Below, one piece after another: positions 47,451-57,375 of a DNA stretch of 64,000 nt. How positions within the stretch are numbered: the stretch's first letter is position 1; each line of letters starts with the position of its first letter. Where the stretch lies: assembly GCA_024404115.1 (NCBI GenBank), contig JAKSQM010000003.1:164171-228170 (forward strand). Direction: 5' to 3'. The position numbers were made by a program, and so were the translations under genes. Source of the DNA: Clostridia bacterium. Lineage in GTDB: Bacteria > Bacillota > Clostridia > Oscillospirales > Acutalibacteraceae. The notes under the pieces were generated by a model. The model did no database searches. It was given only the letters and a program-made list of their open reading frames with translations, and was not told where the DNA came from.

Positions 47451-49316
47451 ATGGATTTTAAAAACATCAGGTTCAAAAAAGCTTTGATGATTGTTTACGA
47501 CATACTTTTTATAAATGTTGCTTATATAATTTCATTTCTTCTTGAAAAGGCGAATGTTGATATAGCCCATTATGCAATCAGATGTATTCCTTTGACTATT
47601 GTTTTCCTTATTCTTTATTGGGCGTTTGGTATCTATAAAAGCATGTGGGAATATGCAGGCGCAAAAGAAATGGTCAATATCAGCGTTGCAACGGTGCTTG
47701 GCGGTCTTATAAGCATATCCATTGATATTGTTATGTCTTATCTTGATATAGGTGCGGTTGACCGTGGATTTTTCAGCGCAACATTTTATTTTTACGGAAC
47801 GCTGATGGCTCTTTTGTTTGTGTGTGCTATGCGTGTAGGCTACAGGTCTGTAAGGCGCACTGTCAACGGCTTCAATATTTTCAACCACAAAAAAACTGAA
47901 AGAGTTATGATAGTCGGCGCAGGCGATATGGGTATGATTATCATTAAAGAACTTGAATCCGGCAATTACTGCAAGGGTAAGCCTGTTGTTGCTGTTGATG
48001 ATAACCCGCTTAAACTGGGTCAGAGCATCAGAGGCGTACCTGTTAAGGGCAATTGCAACGATATTCCAACCCTTGCTGAAAAATACAGAATAGACACTAT
48101 CATCATTTGCATACCCTCTGCTTCGGATGAAAGGCAGGCAGAAATTCTTCACATTGCCGTTTCTACTGGCAGGCACCTTAAAATTTCGCCCAGCCTTCTT
48201 GAAATGGTAGAGGATAACAGCTCAGGTGTTCGTGATGTTAATATTACCGATTTACTTTCACGCCCAGAGGTTAAGTTAGATACCAAAATCTGCTCATATC
48301 TCACAGGCAAAAATATCCTTGTAACAGGCGGTGGCGGTTCAATCGGCAGTGAGCTTTGCCGTCAGATTTCAAAATATTCTCCATCTAAAATTATTATATT
48401 TGATATTTACGAAAACAATGCCTTTGTTCTTAAAAATCAGCTGGACAGATATTATGGTGGCGACCCCGAGGTAGTTATCAGAATCGGCTCTGTCCGTGAT
48501 GAAAAAAGACTTAGAGAAATTTTTGACGAATTTCATCCGCAGGTTGTTTTCCATGCGGCGGCTCATAAGCACGTGCCTTTGATGGAGGATAACCCCGGCG
48601 AGGCTGTTAAAAATAATGTATTCGGTACATATAACCTTGCAAAAACTGCTGTTGAATATGGCGTTGAGCGTTTTGTAAGCATCTCAACCGATAAAGCTGT
48701 TAACCCCACAAATGTTATGGGTGCAACAAAGCGTGTAACAGAGATGATTATTCAGCACTTTGAAAGAGAGTGCAAAAATTCCACCAAATTTGCCGCAGTG
48801 CGTTTCGGCAATGTTTTAGGTTCAAGCGGCAGTGTTATTCCTCTGTTTACAGAGCAGATTAAAAATGGCGGTCCCGTTACAGTTACTCACCCCGATATTA
48901 CAAGATATTTTATGACTATTCCCGAGGCTTCACAACTTGTTGTTCAGGCTGGCGGTATGGCTGAGGGCGGCGAGGTGTTTGTGCTTGATATGGGCGAGCC
49001 TGTTAAGATTCTGACCCTTGCAGAGAATCTTATTGTCCTTTCAGGTCATAAGCCTTATGTTGATATCGATATTATTTTCTCAGGACTTCGCCCTGGTGAA
49101 AAGCTTTATGAAGAGCTGGCTCTTGAGGAAGAATATGATAAGCGCAGACTCACTGCAAACAATAAGATTTATGTTACAAGTCCTATTGAGATTGATGATG
49201 ACCTTTTTGTTACTCAGCTTGAAGCACTTAAAACGGCAGATGCTGAGGGCATAAGAAAACTTCTCAAGCTGATTGTTCCCAATTTCCACGAGCCCGAAGA
49301 GGCAAATGCAATTTAA
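47451..49316 (+). CDS. UDP-sugar 4,6-dehydratase, CapD/EpsC/PglF type
   Basis: A 621-residue protein with four N-terminal membrane helices (about 10-130), a CoA-binding-like Rossmann domain (about 145-265), and a C-terminal SDR domain. The latter starts at ILVTGGGGSIGSELC (about 286-300), with SISTDKAVNPTNVMGATKR, where the Tyr of ordinary SDRs is Met as in this dehydratase class. Members turn UDP-GlcNAc into the 4-keto-6-deoxy sugar. With the aminotransferase (59189) and acetyltransferase (60477) in this cluster, a di-N-acetylbacillosamine-type sugar is the likely product. It heads the plus-strand operon. Confidence 0.92.
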   Translation: MDFKNIRFKKALMIVYDILFINVAYIISFLLEKANVDIAHYAIRCIPLTIVFLILYWAFGIYKSMWEYAGAKEMVNISVATVLGGLISISIDIVMSYLDIGAVDRGFFSATFYFYGTLMALLFVCAMRVGYRSVRRTVNGFNIFNHKKTERVMIVGAGDMGMIIIKELESGNYCKGKPVVAVDDNPLKLGQSIRGVPVKGNCNDIPTLAEKYRIDTIIICIPSASDERQAEILHIAVSTGRHLKISPSLLEMVEDNSSGVRDVNITDLLSRPEVKLDTKICSYLTGKNILVTGGGGSIGSELCRQISKYSPSKIIIFDIYENNAFVLKNQLDRYYGGDPEVVIRIGSVRDEKRLREIFDEFHPQVVFHAAAHKHVPLMEDNPGEAVKNNVFGTYNLAKTAVEYGVERFVSISTDKAVNPTNVMGATKRVTEMIIQHFERECKNSTKFAAVRFGNVLGSSGSVIPLFTEQIKNGGPVTVTHPDITRYFMTIPEASQLVVQAGGMAEGGEVFVLDMGEPVKILTLAENLIVLSGHKPYVDIDIIFSGLRPGEKLYEELALEEEYDKRRLTANNKIYVTSPIEIDDDLFVTQLEALKTADAEGIRKLLKLIVPNFHEPEEANAI

Positions 49317-49324
49317 GAAAAGTT

Positions 49325-49951
49325 GTGAAAACATTGTATAAATTTTTTAAAAGATTATTTGATATTGTGGCATCACTTCTGATACTCACCGTTTTTTCTC
49401 CGCTTATGGCGGCGGTGTGTGTTGCTATAAAAATTTCTGACGGAGGGCATATTCTCTTTAAACAGAAACGCCCGGGAAAAGACGGAAAGATTTTCACTGT
49501 TTATAAATTCAGAACAATGAAAGAGCAGACAACAGATAAAAACGGCAACCCCCTTTCTGATATGGAAAGAATGACTGCTTTAGGTTCATTTTTAAGAAAG
49601 ACAAGTGTTGACGAGCTTCCTCAGTTTGTGAATGTTTTAAAGGGCGAGATGAGCTTTATCGGTCCCCGTCCGCTTCTTTGCGAATATTTGCCCCTTTATT
49701 CAAAGGAGCAGATGCGCCGCCATGAGGTTCGACCAGGTATCACTGGCTGGGCGCAGGTAAACGGCAGAAACGCAATTTCGTGGGAAGAGAAATTCGCCTA
49801 CGATGTTTATTATGTTGATAATATGAGCCTTTCACTTGATATAAAAATTATTTTTATGACTATAAAAAATGTTCTCTCTCACAGCGGAATCAACAGCAGT
49901 GAGGCAGACACTATGGAAAAATTTAAGGGAACACCAGTAGAAAAGAGGTAA
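49325..49951 (+). CDS. Priming sugar-phosphate transferase
   Basis: A 208-residue bacterial sugar transferase (PglC/EpsL/WcaJ C-terminal type) with one N-terminal hydrophobic hairpin (about 11-32). Conserved blocks are KQKRPGKDGKIFTVYKFRTM, the SVDELPQFVNVLKGEMSFIGPRPLL run (read in parts) with the catalytic Asp-Glu pair, and RPGITGWAQVNGR. It transfers a sugar-1-phosphate to undecaprenyl phosphate and so starts each repeat unit. The start is a GTG at 49325, 8 bases after the dehydratase stop; the ribosome site is weak. Confidence 0.93.
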   Translation: MKTLYKFFKRLFDIVASLLILTVFSPLMAAVCVAIKISDGGHILFKQKRPGKDGKIFTVYKFRTMKEQTTDKNGNPLSDMERMTALGSFLRKTSVDELPQFVNVLKGEMSFIGPRPLLCEYLPLYSKEQMRRHEVRPGITGWAQVNGRNAISWEEKFAYDVYYVDNMSLSLDIKIIFMTIKNVLSHSGINSSEADTMEKFKGTPVEKR

Positions 49952-49955
49952 GAAA

Positions 49956-51053
49956 ATGAAAAAAATATTGTTCGCCGCAACAATAACAGACCATTTCTAT
50001 TATTTTCATTTGCCATACCTTAAACTTTTTCACGATATGGGTTGGGAGGTTCATGTTGCAGGCAAGGGCGACAGGGAGCTTCCTTTTTGTGATGTTCAGC
50101 ACGATATTCCATTTTCACGCTCTCCCTTTGGTAAGAGCAATATAACTGCGTATAAGCAGCTTAAAAAAGTCATTAACGATAATCATTTTGATATTATTCA
50201 TTGCCACACTCCTATGGGCGGAATGCTCACAAGGCTGGCGGCAAATAAAAAAAATTCGGGCAGTGTTTTATACACAGCCCATGGCTTTCATTTCTATAAA
50301 GGCGCACCGCTTCTCAACTGGCTTATTTATTATCCCATTGAGCTTGTGATGAGCTTAAAGACAGATTGCCTTATTACAATCAACGATGAAGATTACACCT
50401 TTGCAAAAAAACATTTTAAACATCCCGATGTTAAACTTGTTGATGGCGTAGGCTATAATTGCGATAAATTTTTCCATGTTTCTTATGAAGAAAAAATGGC
50501 TCTTCGCAAAAAAGCAGGCTATTCAGAAAATGAAAAAATAATCATCTATGTTGCAGAGATGAATAAAAATAAAAATCAGTCTATGCTGATAAAAGCTCTT
50601 ACAAAAATTCCCGATGCCCGACTTCTGATTGCGGGTGCAGATAATTTTGACGGAGCTTATGTTTCCCTTGCAAAGGAGCTTGGCGTTGATAACAGAGTTG
50701 ACTTTTTAGGTCATTGCGATGATGTTGAAACTCTTGTTAAAATCAGCGATGTCTGCGCCGCTTCCAGCTTGCGTGAGGGTCTGCCCGTTAATGTTATGGA
50801 GGCTATGGCTTGCGGACTTCCCACCGTTGCAGGGGATAACCGAGGACACAGAGCTTTAATCAATAACGGCAAAGACGGCTTTATTGTTGAGCCGAACGAT
50901 TACGAAGCTATGGCAGAAAAAATAAATCTTCTTTTAAATAATACAGATTTATATAATCAGATTTCTAATAGTGCGTCAGAAAATATCAGACGCTTTTCTA
51001 AAGAAAATGTAGCTGTTCAGATGAGCAGTATTTATTTGAATTTACAGAGGTAA
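49956..51053 (+). CDS. Glycosyltransferase family 4
   Basis: A 365-residue GT-B glycosyltransferase of the EpsD-like group. HCHTPMGGMLTRLAA and YTAHGFHFYKGAP in the N-terminal domain are typical of transferases acting second in exopolysaccharide assembly. The donor domain has the EX7E block SSLREGLPVNVMEAMACGLP. It presumably adds the second sugar onto the lipid-linked primer. It follows the priming transferase by 4 bases. Confidence 0.9.
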   Translation: MKKILFAATITDHFYYFHLPYLKLFHDMGWEVHVAGKGDRELPFCDVQHDIPFSRSPFGKSNITAYKQLKKVINDNHFDIIHCHTPMGGMLTRLAANKKNSGSVLYTAHGFHFYKGAPLLNWLIYYPIELVMSLKTDCLITINDEDYTFAKKHFKHPDVKLVDGVGYNCDKFFHVSYEEKMALRKKAGYSENEKIIIYVAEMNKNKNQSMLIKALTKIPDARLLIAGADNFDGAYVSLAKELGVDNRVDFLGHCDDVETLVKISDVCAASSLREGLPVNVMEAMACGLPTVAGDNRGHRALINNGKDGFIVEPNDYEAMAEKINLLLNNTDLYNQISNSASENIRRFSKENVAVQMSSIYLNLQR

Positions 51054-51055
51054 TT

Positions 51056-52201
51056 ATGAGCGGAGTAGATGTTAATTTTTATCTCAGACTTGCGTGGATT
51101 TATACAATAATCTGCTGGGGTCTGGCGCTTTACAGCAGGTACCACCCGCTGCCTAAATTAGGCGGTATTGGTCAGCCGTTGCCCAATCCCGTGAGTTTGA
51201 TTGTCCCAATACTGCTTTATGTTCCTTTTTCGGGTCTGCGTTCAGATTCGGGAGATACATTTTACTATATAAAAGACTTTACAGAAATGATGCCTGACGG
51301 AAAGGTTGATTTCCATATTGGAGAAGAAACCTTGTACCCTATGTTAGCAGATATAGTAAAAGAAACGGTAGACGATTACAAAGTGCTTATCATGATAACC
51401 GCTATTATAGCACTTGTACCTGTTCTGGTTGTTCTTTACAAATATTCGCACCCGTATGACCTTGCAATTTACTTGTTTATGGCAACAGGCTATTTTGGCT
51501 TGTCTATGAATGGTATCAGGCAGTATTGTGCGACGGGTATAGTTTTGCTTGGCACAAAATATCTTTTTTCAGAGAAAAAAAGCGCAATTATCAAATACTC
51601 TATATTTGTACTTATAGCATGGGCGATGCACGGCAGTGCATGGATTATGTTTTTTGTCTTCTGGTTCTCACGGCGCAAAGCATGGAAGCCATCTTCCTTC
51701 CTGCTTCTGTTTATGAGCCTTGTAGGTCTTTCCCTGTTTGACCTTATTCTTCCATCGTTCCTCTCTGCTCTTGAAGAAACATCTTTTGATAACTATGCAA
51801 CTCAGGGCTGGTTCACAAGCGGTGAAGAGGGCGGCTCAAGCTTTATTCGTGTTCTGGTTTCAATGGTTCCCGTTATTATCGCCTATTTCTCACGAGCACG
51901 AATGCGACAATTGGGATTTGTTGGAGATGTTTTGACAAATATAGGTTTTGTAAATGCCGCACTTTATATTATATCAACATATAACTGGATTTTTGCAAGG
52001 CTTGCGATTTATATAAATGTTTATTATATAATACTTCTTGCATGGGTTGTTTATAACGGAGTTCAGAAAAAAGACCGAGGGCTTTATTATGCTGTTTGCG
52101 TTATGTTCTATTATTACTATTCAACATTGCAAAATTACGCATTGTCAAATTATATTTCTGAAGTCTACTTCCCTGGCAGAAAATTTTTTAATTTCGGGTG
52201 A
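51056..52201 (+). CDS. EpsG-family polysaccharide polymerase
   Basis: A 381-residue protein with about ten membrane helices. The FSGLRSDSGDTFYYIKDF stretch (about 60-77) and YFGLSMNGIRQYCATGIVL (about 147-165) are the landmarks of the EpsG/Wzy-like family. It probably polymerises repeat units on the outer face of the membrane. It starts 2 bases after the GT4 gene and overlaps the next gene by 4 bases (GTGA). Confidence 0.87.
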   Translation: MSGVDVNFYLRLAWIYTIICWGLALYSRYHPLPKLGGIGQPLPNPVSLIVPILLYVPFSGLRSDSGDTFYYIKDFTEMMPDGKVDFHIGEETLYPMLADIVKETVDDYKVLIMITAIIALVPVLVVLYKYSHPYDLAIYLFMATGYFGLSMNGIRQYCATGIVLLGTKYLFSEKKSAIIKYSIFVLIAWAMHGSAWIMFFVFWFSRRKAWKPSSFLLLFMSLVGLSLFDLILPSFLSALEETSFDNYATQGWFTSGEEGGSSFIRVLVSMVPVIIAYFSRARMRQLGFVGDVLTNIGFVNAALYIISTYNWIFARLAIYINVYYIILLAWVVYNGVQKKDRGLYYAVCVMFYYYYSTLQNYALSNYISEVYFPGRKFFNFG

Positions 52202-54219
52202 TAACTTTGAAGCCTCTGATTTCTATAATCATTCCTGTTTACAACGCCAAAGAATATCTTCGTGAATGTATTGATTCAATCATTACACAGCGGGGATTTG
52301 AAAACACAGAGCTTATTTTTATTGATGATGGTTCGACAGATGTTTCATCTGCTATCTGTCAGATGTATGCAGAGAGATTCTCTAATGTTGTTTATTACAG
52401 ACAAGAGAACAGCGGTGTATCTGCTGCCCGAAATAAGGGCGTTGAGCTGAGCTGTGGCGAATACATTTTCTTTGTGGATGCTGATGATTTTCTGTTTAAA
52501 GGAATTATTGCAAAGGTTATTGAGTCAATCAGCAAAAATGCTCCTGAAATGGTTCTTTTTGATTTTGTTCACGAATACGACAATTTCAATAATTTTATAA
52601 AATATCCTTTTAAGCAAAGAGAAATTCTGAAGCACAGCTATATTGCAAACGAAATTGCAGATTTTATGCTCAAAGATTCTGCGATGAATTCTGTATGGAA
52701 TAAGGTTATGAAAAAGAGCGTTATAACCTGTAATAATATCAGATTTACAGAGGGCATGAAATACGGCGAAGACAAGCTGTTTGTTTTGGATTTTCTTAAA
52801 TCCTGCGGCAGTGCTTATTACATCCCCGAAAACGGATATTTTTACAGATTTGTGCCGTCAGGTGCAATCCATAAAGAGCGAAACGATTATTTCTATACAC
52901 TGCTTGATGATTATAAAACAACAATTGATTTTTATAAAAATTTTGCTCTTGAAAAATCTTATGTTGAAAAGACATACAGTGAGCGTCTTGCTCAGCAGAT
53001 TGTCGGATATATCGGCCTTGCTTTTCGCAGCTGTTCAAAGCAGGGATTTCAGAAGCTTATAAATAATTCTGCAAAAGATGACACCGTGAAAACATGCGTT
53101 GAAAGGCTTGTTAATGACGGATGCTTTAAAGACAGTGATGATAAAAAAATTGCAGAAATGCTTCTTCACAAAAAAGCAGGCAGAATATACAGAAATTATA
53201 AAATCAATGATGTAAAATCAGCTGCTTATAAAAAGCTTCATAAGGATGACGGTAAAGCAACAGAAAAAGAAAAAATCACTCCTGAATTTGAAGTGAAAGA
53301 AAGACTTGAGTATCCGTTTAAGGTTACAGTTTTCACTCCGTTTTATAATAGAAGAAGAACTATCGACAGAGTGTTTAACAGCCTTGTTTCACAGACATAT
53401 AAAGATTTTGAATGGCTTATTATTGATGACGGCTCAAGTGATGACATTTCAGACATTATTGAGCGTTACAGAAACGAAGCCGACTTTCTTATAAGATATT
53501 ATTATAAAAAGAATGGCGGCAAACACACGGCGGCAAATTATGCCAATTATCTTACAGACAGTGAGTATATAATTATCCTTGATTCTGATGATGCAATACC
53601 GCCCGAAACTATCGAAAAATTCCTTAGCGTGTGGGATTCTATTGATGAGAGCAAGCGTGATGAATACTGGAGCGTTGTTGGCAGATGCCTTGACTCTGAA
53701 ACAAAAGAACCGCTGAGTCCTCCATTCCCCGAAGATATAAATGAATCAGAGAATCCCCGTGAGGTTGCGGCAACCTGCCCTGGGGAGAAATTCAGTTGTA
53801 TCAAAACAGCAAAGCTTAAAGAATTTCCTTATCCGGAACCGGAGGGAACAAACTTTATTACAGAGTGCGTTGTCTGGAATAAAATGGACAAAAAATACAA
53901 ACAGTATTACACCAATAATTTTGTTAGATATTATTATGAAAATGAGCCTGATTCTCTTATGACATCATGGTATAAAAATCATGTTAAAGAGGGTTATGTT
54001 ACCAACTATTATTGGATGCAGTCTGTAATAAATGATGGCTGTGGAAATAAAAAATATAAGGATGCCATAAAGATGTGTTATTACGGCAAGGCTATTGGCA
54101 AAAATCTTAAAACAATGTTTCAAGATATTGAGCCATTCCAGTGTAAGCTTGCCTGCGTTGGTGCGTATCCTTTCTCAAGCATAATAAAAAAATTAAGATA
54201 CGATAAATTTGTCGGATAA
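52198..54219 (+). CDS. Two-domain glycosyltransferase family 2 protein
   Basis: A 673-residue protein with two GT-A domains. The first (about 5-250) has ISIIIPVYNAKEYLRECID, IDDGSTD and the DxD-type FVDADDF. The second (about 373-600) has VTVFTPFYNRRRTIDRVFNSLV, IDDGSSDD and the ILDSDDA block. A helical linker (about 255-370) joins them. Both domains look catalytically complete, so it may add two sugars. The start is GTG 52198 overlapping the upstream stop; TTG 52207 is possible. Confidence 0.9.
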   Translation: MITLKPLISIIIPVYNAKEYLRECIDSIITQRGFENTELIFIDDGSTDVSSAICQMYAERFSNVVYYRQENSGVSAARNKGVELSCGEYIFFVDADDFLFKGIIAKVIESISKNAPEMVLFDFVHEYDNFNNFIKYPFKQREILKHSYIANEIADFMLKDSAMNSVWNKVMKKSVITCNNIRFTEGMKYGEDKLFVLDFLKSCGSAYYIPENGYFYRFVPSGAIHKERNDYFYTLLDDYKTTIDFYKNFALEKSYVEKTYSERLAQQIVGYIGLAFRSCSKQGFQKLINNSAKDDTVKTCVERLVNDGCFKDSDDKKIAEMLLHKKAGRIYRNYKINDVKSAAYKKLHKDDGKATEKEKITPEFEVKERLEYPFKVTVFTPFYNRRRTIDRVFNSLVSQTYKDFEWLIIDDGSSDDISDIIERYRNEADFLIRYYYKKNGGKHTAANYANYLTDSEYIIILDSDDAIPPETIEKFLSVWDSIDESKRDEYWSVVGRCLDSETKEPLSPPFPEDINESENPREVAATCPGEKFSCIKTAKLKEFPYPEPEGTNFITECVVWNKMDKKYKQYYTNNFVRYYYENEPDSLMTSWYKNHVKEGYVTNYYWMQSVINDGCGNKKYKDAIKMCYYGKAIGKNLKTMFQDIEPFQCKLACVGAYPFSSIIKKLRYDKFVG

Positions 54220-54228
54220 AGGTTTGTT

Positions 54229-55374
54229 ATGAAATATTATTTATTTGATCATGCAGGCAGCCTTAACCGTGGCTGTGAAGCAATTATAAGAGGAACTGTA
54301 AATATCATTTCATCTGCTGATGAAAATGCTTCTTTTACCCTCGCATCATATCGCCCCGAAAGCGACTCTGCTCTTAACCTCAACACCATTAAAATGGAAA
54401 CAAGAGAGCTTACATCTTTTGAAAAAATTATCTCAGCTTTCAAAATTAAATTTGCTCACAATGAAAAGTATTTTTTCAAAAAAAAGTATTCTCCTGTTGT
54501 GAAGAATGCGAAGGATAGTGAAATCTGCCTTTCAATCGGCGGTGATACTTATTGCTATGGTGATAACGCATCTGCAAGAGCTATAACAGAAGAACTTCAC
54601 AAAAATAAAAAGAAAACTGTTTTGTGGGGAGCATCAATCGGCGAAGAGGATTTGTCAGAAGAAAAGATTGAAGGACTTAAAAATTTTGACGCAGTTTTTG
54701 CAAGAGAACCGCTCACCTATGAACTGCTCAGCAAGTATGTAAAAGAAGAAAAACTCTTTATGTTTTCCGACCCCGCTTTTTGTATGGAAAAAGAGGAGCT
54801 TCCCTTGCCCGACGGCTTTGAGCCAAACAAAACAATCGGCTTCAATTTAAGCCCGCTGGTTGTTAATAAAAATCCAAGGCTTCTCACTGTTTCTGTTGAG
54901 CTTCTCCGCTCAATTATAAACAATACAGATTTTCAGATTGCACTTATCCCTCATGTAACAGAGGAGGGTAATGACGATTGCACCGTGCTTAATAAAATTT
55001 ATGATGAGCTTGATTGTCCGCAGCGAGTTGTGAAAATTTCTGGCGACCTTAACGCCAAGCAATATAAAGGCTACATCACAAGGCTCAGAATGTTTATCGG
55101 TGCCAGAACTCACGCAACAATTGCCGCTTATTCGGGCTGTGTTCCCACAATCGTGCTGGGCTACAGCGTTAAGTCAAGGGGCATTGCCAAGGACCTTTTC
55201 GGCAAAGAAAAATTTGTTGTGGATTCACTTAACCTTTCCTCTGCCGATGAGCTTATTTCTCAGTTTAAAAAGCTTGCTCAGCACGAAGAAGAAATAAGAG
55301 AAACTCTTCGTGTTGTTATTCCGCAAAAGCTCCAAAGCTCAGCGGAAGCTGGCAAACAGCTTTTAAAATTATAA
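54229..55374 (+). CDS. Polysaccharide pyruvyl transferase family protein
   Basis: A 381-residue protein of the CsaB/WcaK family. LFDHAGSLNRGCEAII near the N-terminus, CLSIGGDTYCYGDN in the middle (about 98-111), and GARTHATIAAYSGCVPTIVLGYSVKSRGI late (read in parts) are family landmarks. It transfers pyruvate ketal groups from phosphoenolpyruvate to a sugar and gives the polymer negative charge. It lies 9 bases downstream of the GT2 gene. Confidence 0.88.
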   Translation: MKYYLFDHAGSLNRGCEAIIRGTVNIISSADENASFTLASYRPESDSALNLNTIKMETRELTSFEKIISAFKIKFAHNEKYFFKKKYSPVVKNAKDSEICLSIGGDTYCYGDNASARAITEELHKNKKKTVLWGASIGEEDLSEEKIEGLKNFDAVFAREPLTYELLSKYVKEEKLFMFSDPAFCMEKEELPLPDGFEPNKTIGFNLSPLVVNKNPRLLTVSVELLRSIINNTDFQIALIPHVTEEGNDDCTVLNKIYDELDCPQRVVKISGDLNAKQYKGYITRLRMFIGARTHATIAAYSGCVPTIVLGYSVKSRGIAKDLFGKEKFVVDSLNLSSADELISQFKKLAQHEEEIRETLRVVIPQKLQSSAEAGKQLLKL

Positions 55375-55396
55375 TCACATTTTTCAGGTGAATTAA

Positions 55397-56563
55397 ATGA
55401 TTTTTTTTCAGATAATTATTCTTTTAATATTCCTTTTCTTTCTTGTTGTTGCATTGTTTGATGCAGTTCCTTTTGTGAAAGATATTTTAAATCGCAGGGG
55501 AATGGGCAGGTTCAATTCTTCAGAAGAGTGGCTGTCAAAAGCAGAAGAAACTGTGCTTAAATGGCTTTCCAAAGGCGTACCAGTTGTGCCCAAAAATTAT
55601 AACGAAAGATTAAGATTTATTGACATTGTAAAGGGCAACTATAAAGGCAACGCAATTCAGAGCTGGCAGGAGGGTTCAGTGCTTCTTTCAGCCAACGAAT
55701 TTTCACCTGAAAAAGCAGAGGATTTTATTGAAAAAGTTTTGTCAGAAAAAGACAGGTTTAATTCAGGCAGAGTTGACATTGCAATGCTCGCCTTTGCTAT
55801 AATGAATAATAAAAAAATCAGCGATGAAAAAATAAAAATTCTTGCCGAAAAAATTGCTCAGCTTCTTTTAAAAAAATATGACGAAACTGGCTCAATTCCT
55901 TATGGCGGAAACAGCAACATTTTGTTTGTTGATACAATCGGTCTTGTTTGTCCGTTTCTTGCAGAGTATGCAGTGAAATTCAACGATAAAAAAGCAATGA
56001 CAGTTGCAATAAAAATTATTGAAGAATATTATCTTCACGGCTTTCATAAAGAGTTGAAGCTTCCCATTCACTGTTTCGATAAAAGAAACGATGCCCCTAT
56101 TGGAATTTACGGCTGGGGCAGAGGATGCGCATGGTGGGCGACAGGACTTGCAGATACATACAGATCTATTGAAAACGCAAGTGAATTTAAAAACGAAAAA
56201 GAAATGCTTTTAAATCTCATTGATTCTTTTGCAGAAACAATGGCGCATTATCAGAGTGAAAACGGAGCGTTTGACAGAAACCTGCTTCTCTTCTCTGGTG
56301 AGGATAGTTCAGCCACTGCGATGCTCGCTTATTTTCTCAGCCTTGCAGGCAAAATAACAGGTAAAGATGAATATTTTTCTTCTGCTCAAAGGGCGATGAA
56401 ATATATTTATTCAGTTACAAGAAAAGACGGAACAGTTGACTGGTCCCAGGGCGATACCATGGGCGCAGGTTTTTATTCAACAGCGTCAATCGTTGTTCCT
56501 GCGGCGCAGGGCTTTGCCATAAGAGCATATCTGATGCTCAGGGAGGTTAATAAAGTTGATTGA
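55397..56563 (+). CDS. Membrane-anchored GH105/GH88-like protein
   Basis: A 388-residue protein with one N-terminal membrane helix (about 3-24) and an (alpha/alpha)6 barrel resembling unsaturated glucuronyl/rhamnogalacturonyl hydrolases. FVDTIGLVCPFLAEYA matches the catalytic-Asp region of GH105, and YGWGRGCAWWATGLADTY matches the WxRGxGW motif. In a synthesis cluster, such an enzyme may trim or release the polymer. Similarity is at motif level only. It is coupled to the next gene by an 8-base overlap. Confidence 0.78.
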   Translation: MIFFQIIILLIFLFFLVVALFDAVPFVKDILNRRGMGRFNSSEEWLSKAEETVLKWLSKGVPVVPKNYNERLRFIDIVKGNYKGNAIQSWQEGSVLLSANEFSPEKAEDFIEKVLSEKDRFNSGRVDIAMLAFAIMNNKKISDEKIKILAEKIAQLLLKKYDETGSIPYGGNSNILFVDTIGLVCPFLAEYAVKFNDKKAMTVAIKIIEEYYLHGFHKELKLPIHCFDKRNDAPIGIYGWGRGCAWWATGLADTYRSIENASEFKNEKEMLLNLIDSFAETMAHYQSENGAFDRNLLLFSGEDSSATAMLAYFLSLAGKITGKDEYFSSAQRAMKYIYSVTRKDGTVDWSQGDTMGAGFYSTASIVVPAAQGFAIRAYLMLREVNKVD

Positions 56564-57320
56564 TATTCACACACACATTCTGCCGGATATGGACGATGGA
56601 GCAAAGAGCCTTGAAGAATCTCTTCGTCTTTGCCTGCTTGGCAGAAATCACCACATAAAAAAAACGGTTGTAACGCCCCATTTTAATTCAATGGGCGATG
56701 TTAACCTCTTTATTGAAAAAAGAGATGAAAGAATAAATCGTTTAAAAAAGAATCTCCAGCTTAACGGAATTGATATGGAAATTTTCGGCGGTGCAGAGGT
56801 CTATGTAAATGACGATGTTTTCTTTGCGCAGAATCTCCGCAGGCTGACAATAAATAACAGCCGTTATCTTCTGGTTGAGTTTGACTTTTCGGGCAAAAGA
56901 CTGAGAGATATTTTTGATTATCTTAACGAGCTTTATTCAATGGATATTGTGCCCATTATTGCACATCCCGAAAGATATGAATATTTTCAGAATGACTACG
57001 ACGCTGTAAATGAGCTTGTTTCAAGAGGAGTTCTTTTTCAGATAAACGCAGGCAGCCTTGCCAGCAGAGATGGCAGAGAGGCCTTTGAGCTTTCATATGA
57101 AATGGCTTATAAGGGTGCGGCGGCGTTTATTGCAACAGATGCACATTCTCTTCACAGGCGACCAAATGATATTGGCGAAATGCTCAGAGCGTTTCCGCAG
57201 GATATTGATGGCAGCCGAATGTTCAAGTTGCTTGAAAGAAACGGTGATTTTGTAATAAACAATCAGGATGTACCACGCCGTTCTTCATATCCAAGGCTTG
57301 AAAAACGCAGAGTTTATTGA
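56556..57320 (+). CDS. cpsB: PHP-type tyrosine-protein phosphatase, CpsB/YwqE family
   Basis: A 254-residue manganese-dependent phosphatase of the CpsB/Wzb family. Metal ligands are in IDIHTHILPDMDDGAKS (about 2-18), VTPHF, the GAEVYVN block, IAHPERY and ATDAHS near 194. It dephosphorylates the BY-kinase encoded next. The start is a TTG at 56556, within the end of the previous gene. It precedes the kinase gene by 55 bases, a gap that holds an extra promoter. Confidence 0.93.
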   Translation: MIDIHTHILPDMDDGAKSLEESLRLCLLGRNHHIKKTVVTPHFNSMGDVNLFIEKRDERINRLKKNLQLNGIDMEIFGGAEVYVNDDVFFAQNLRRLTINNSRYLLVEFDFSGKRLRDIFDYLNELYSMDIVPIIAHPERYEYFQNDYDAVNELVSRGVLFQINAGSLASRDGREAFELSYEMAYKGAAAFIATDAHSLHRRPNDIGEMLRAFPQDIDGSRMFKLLERNGDFVINNQDVPRRSSYPRLEKRRVY

Positions 57321-57346
57321 CAAAGTAATAGTTTATTTGATATAAT
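57317..57346 (+). promoter_or_regulatory. Internal promoter before the second BY-kinase
   Basis: TTGACA (57317-57322), an 18-bp spacer and TATAAT (57341-57346). It begins at the end of cpsB and would allow the kinase to be made separately from the operon. Confidence 0.75.
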
Positions 57347-57375
57347 AACTGGTGGAATTTTAAGGAGCTGATAAA

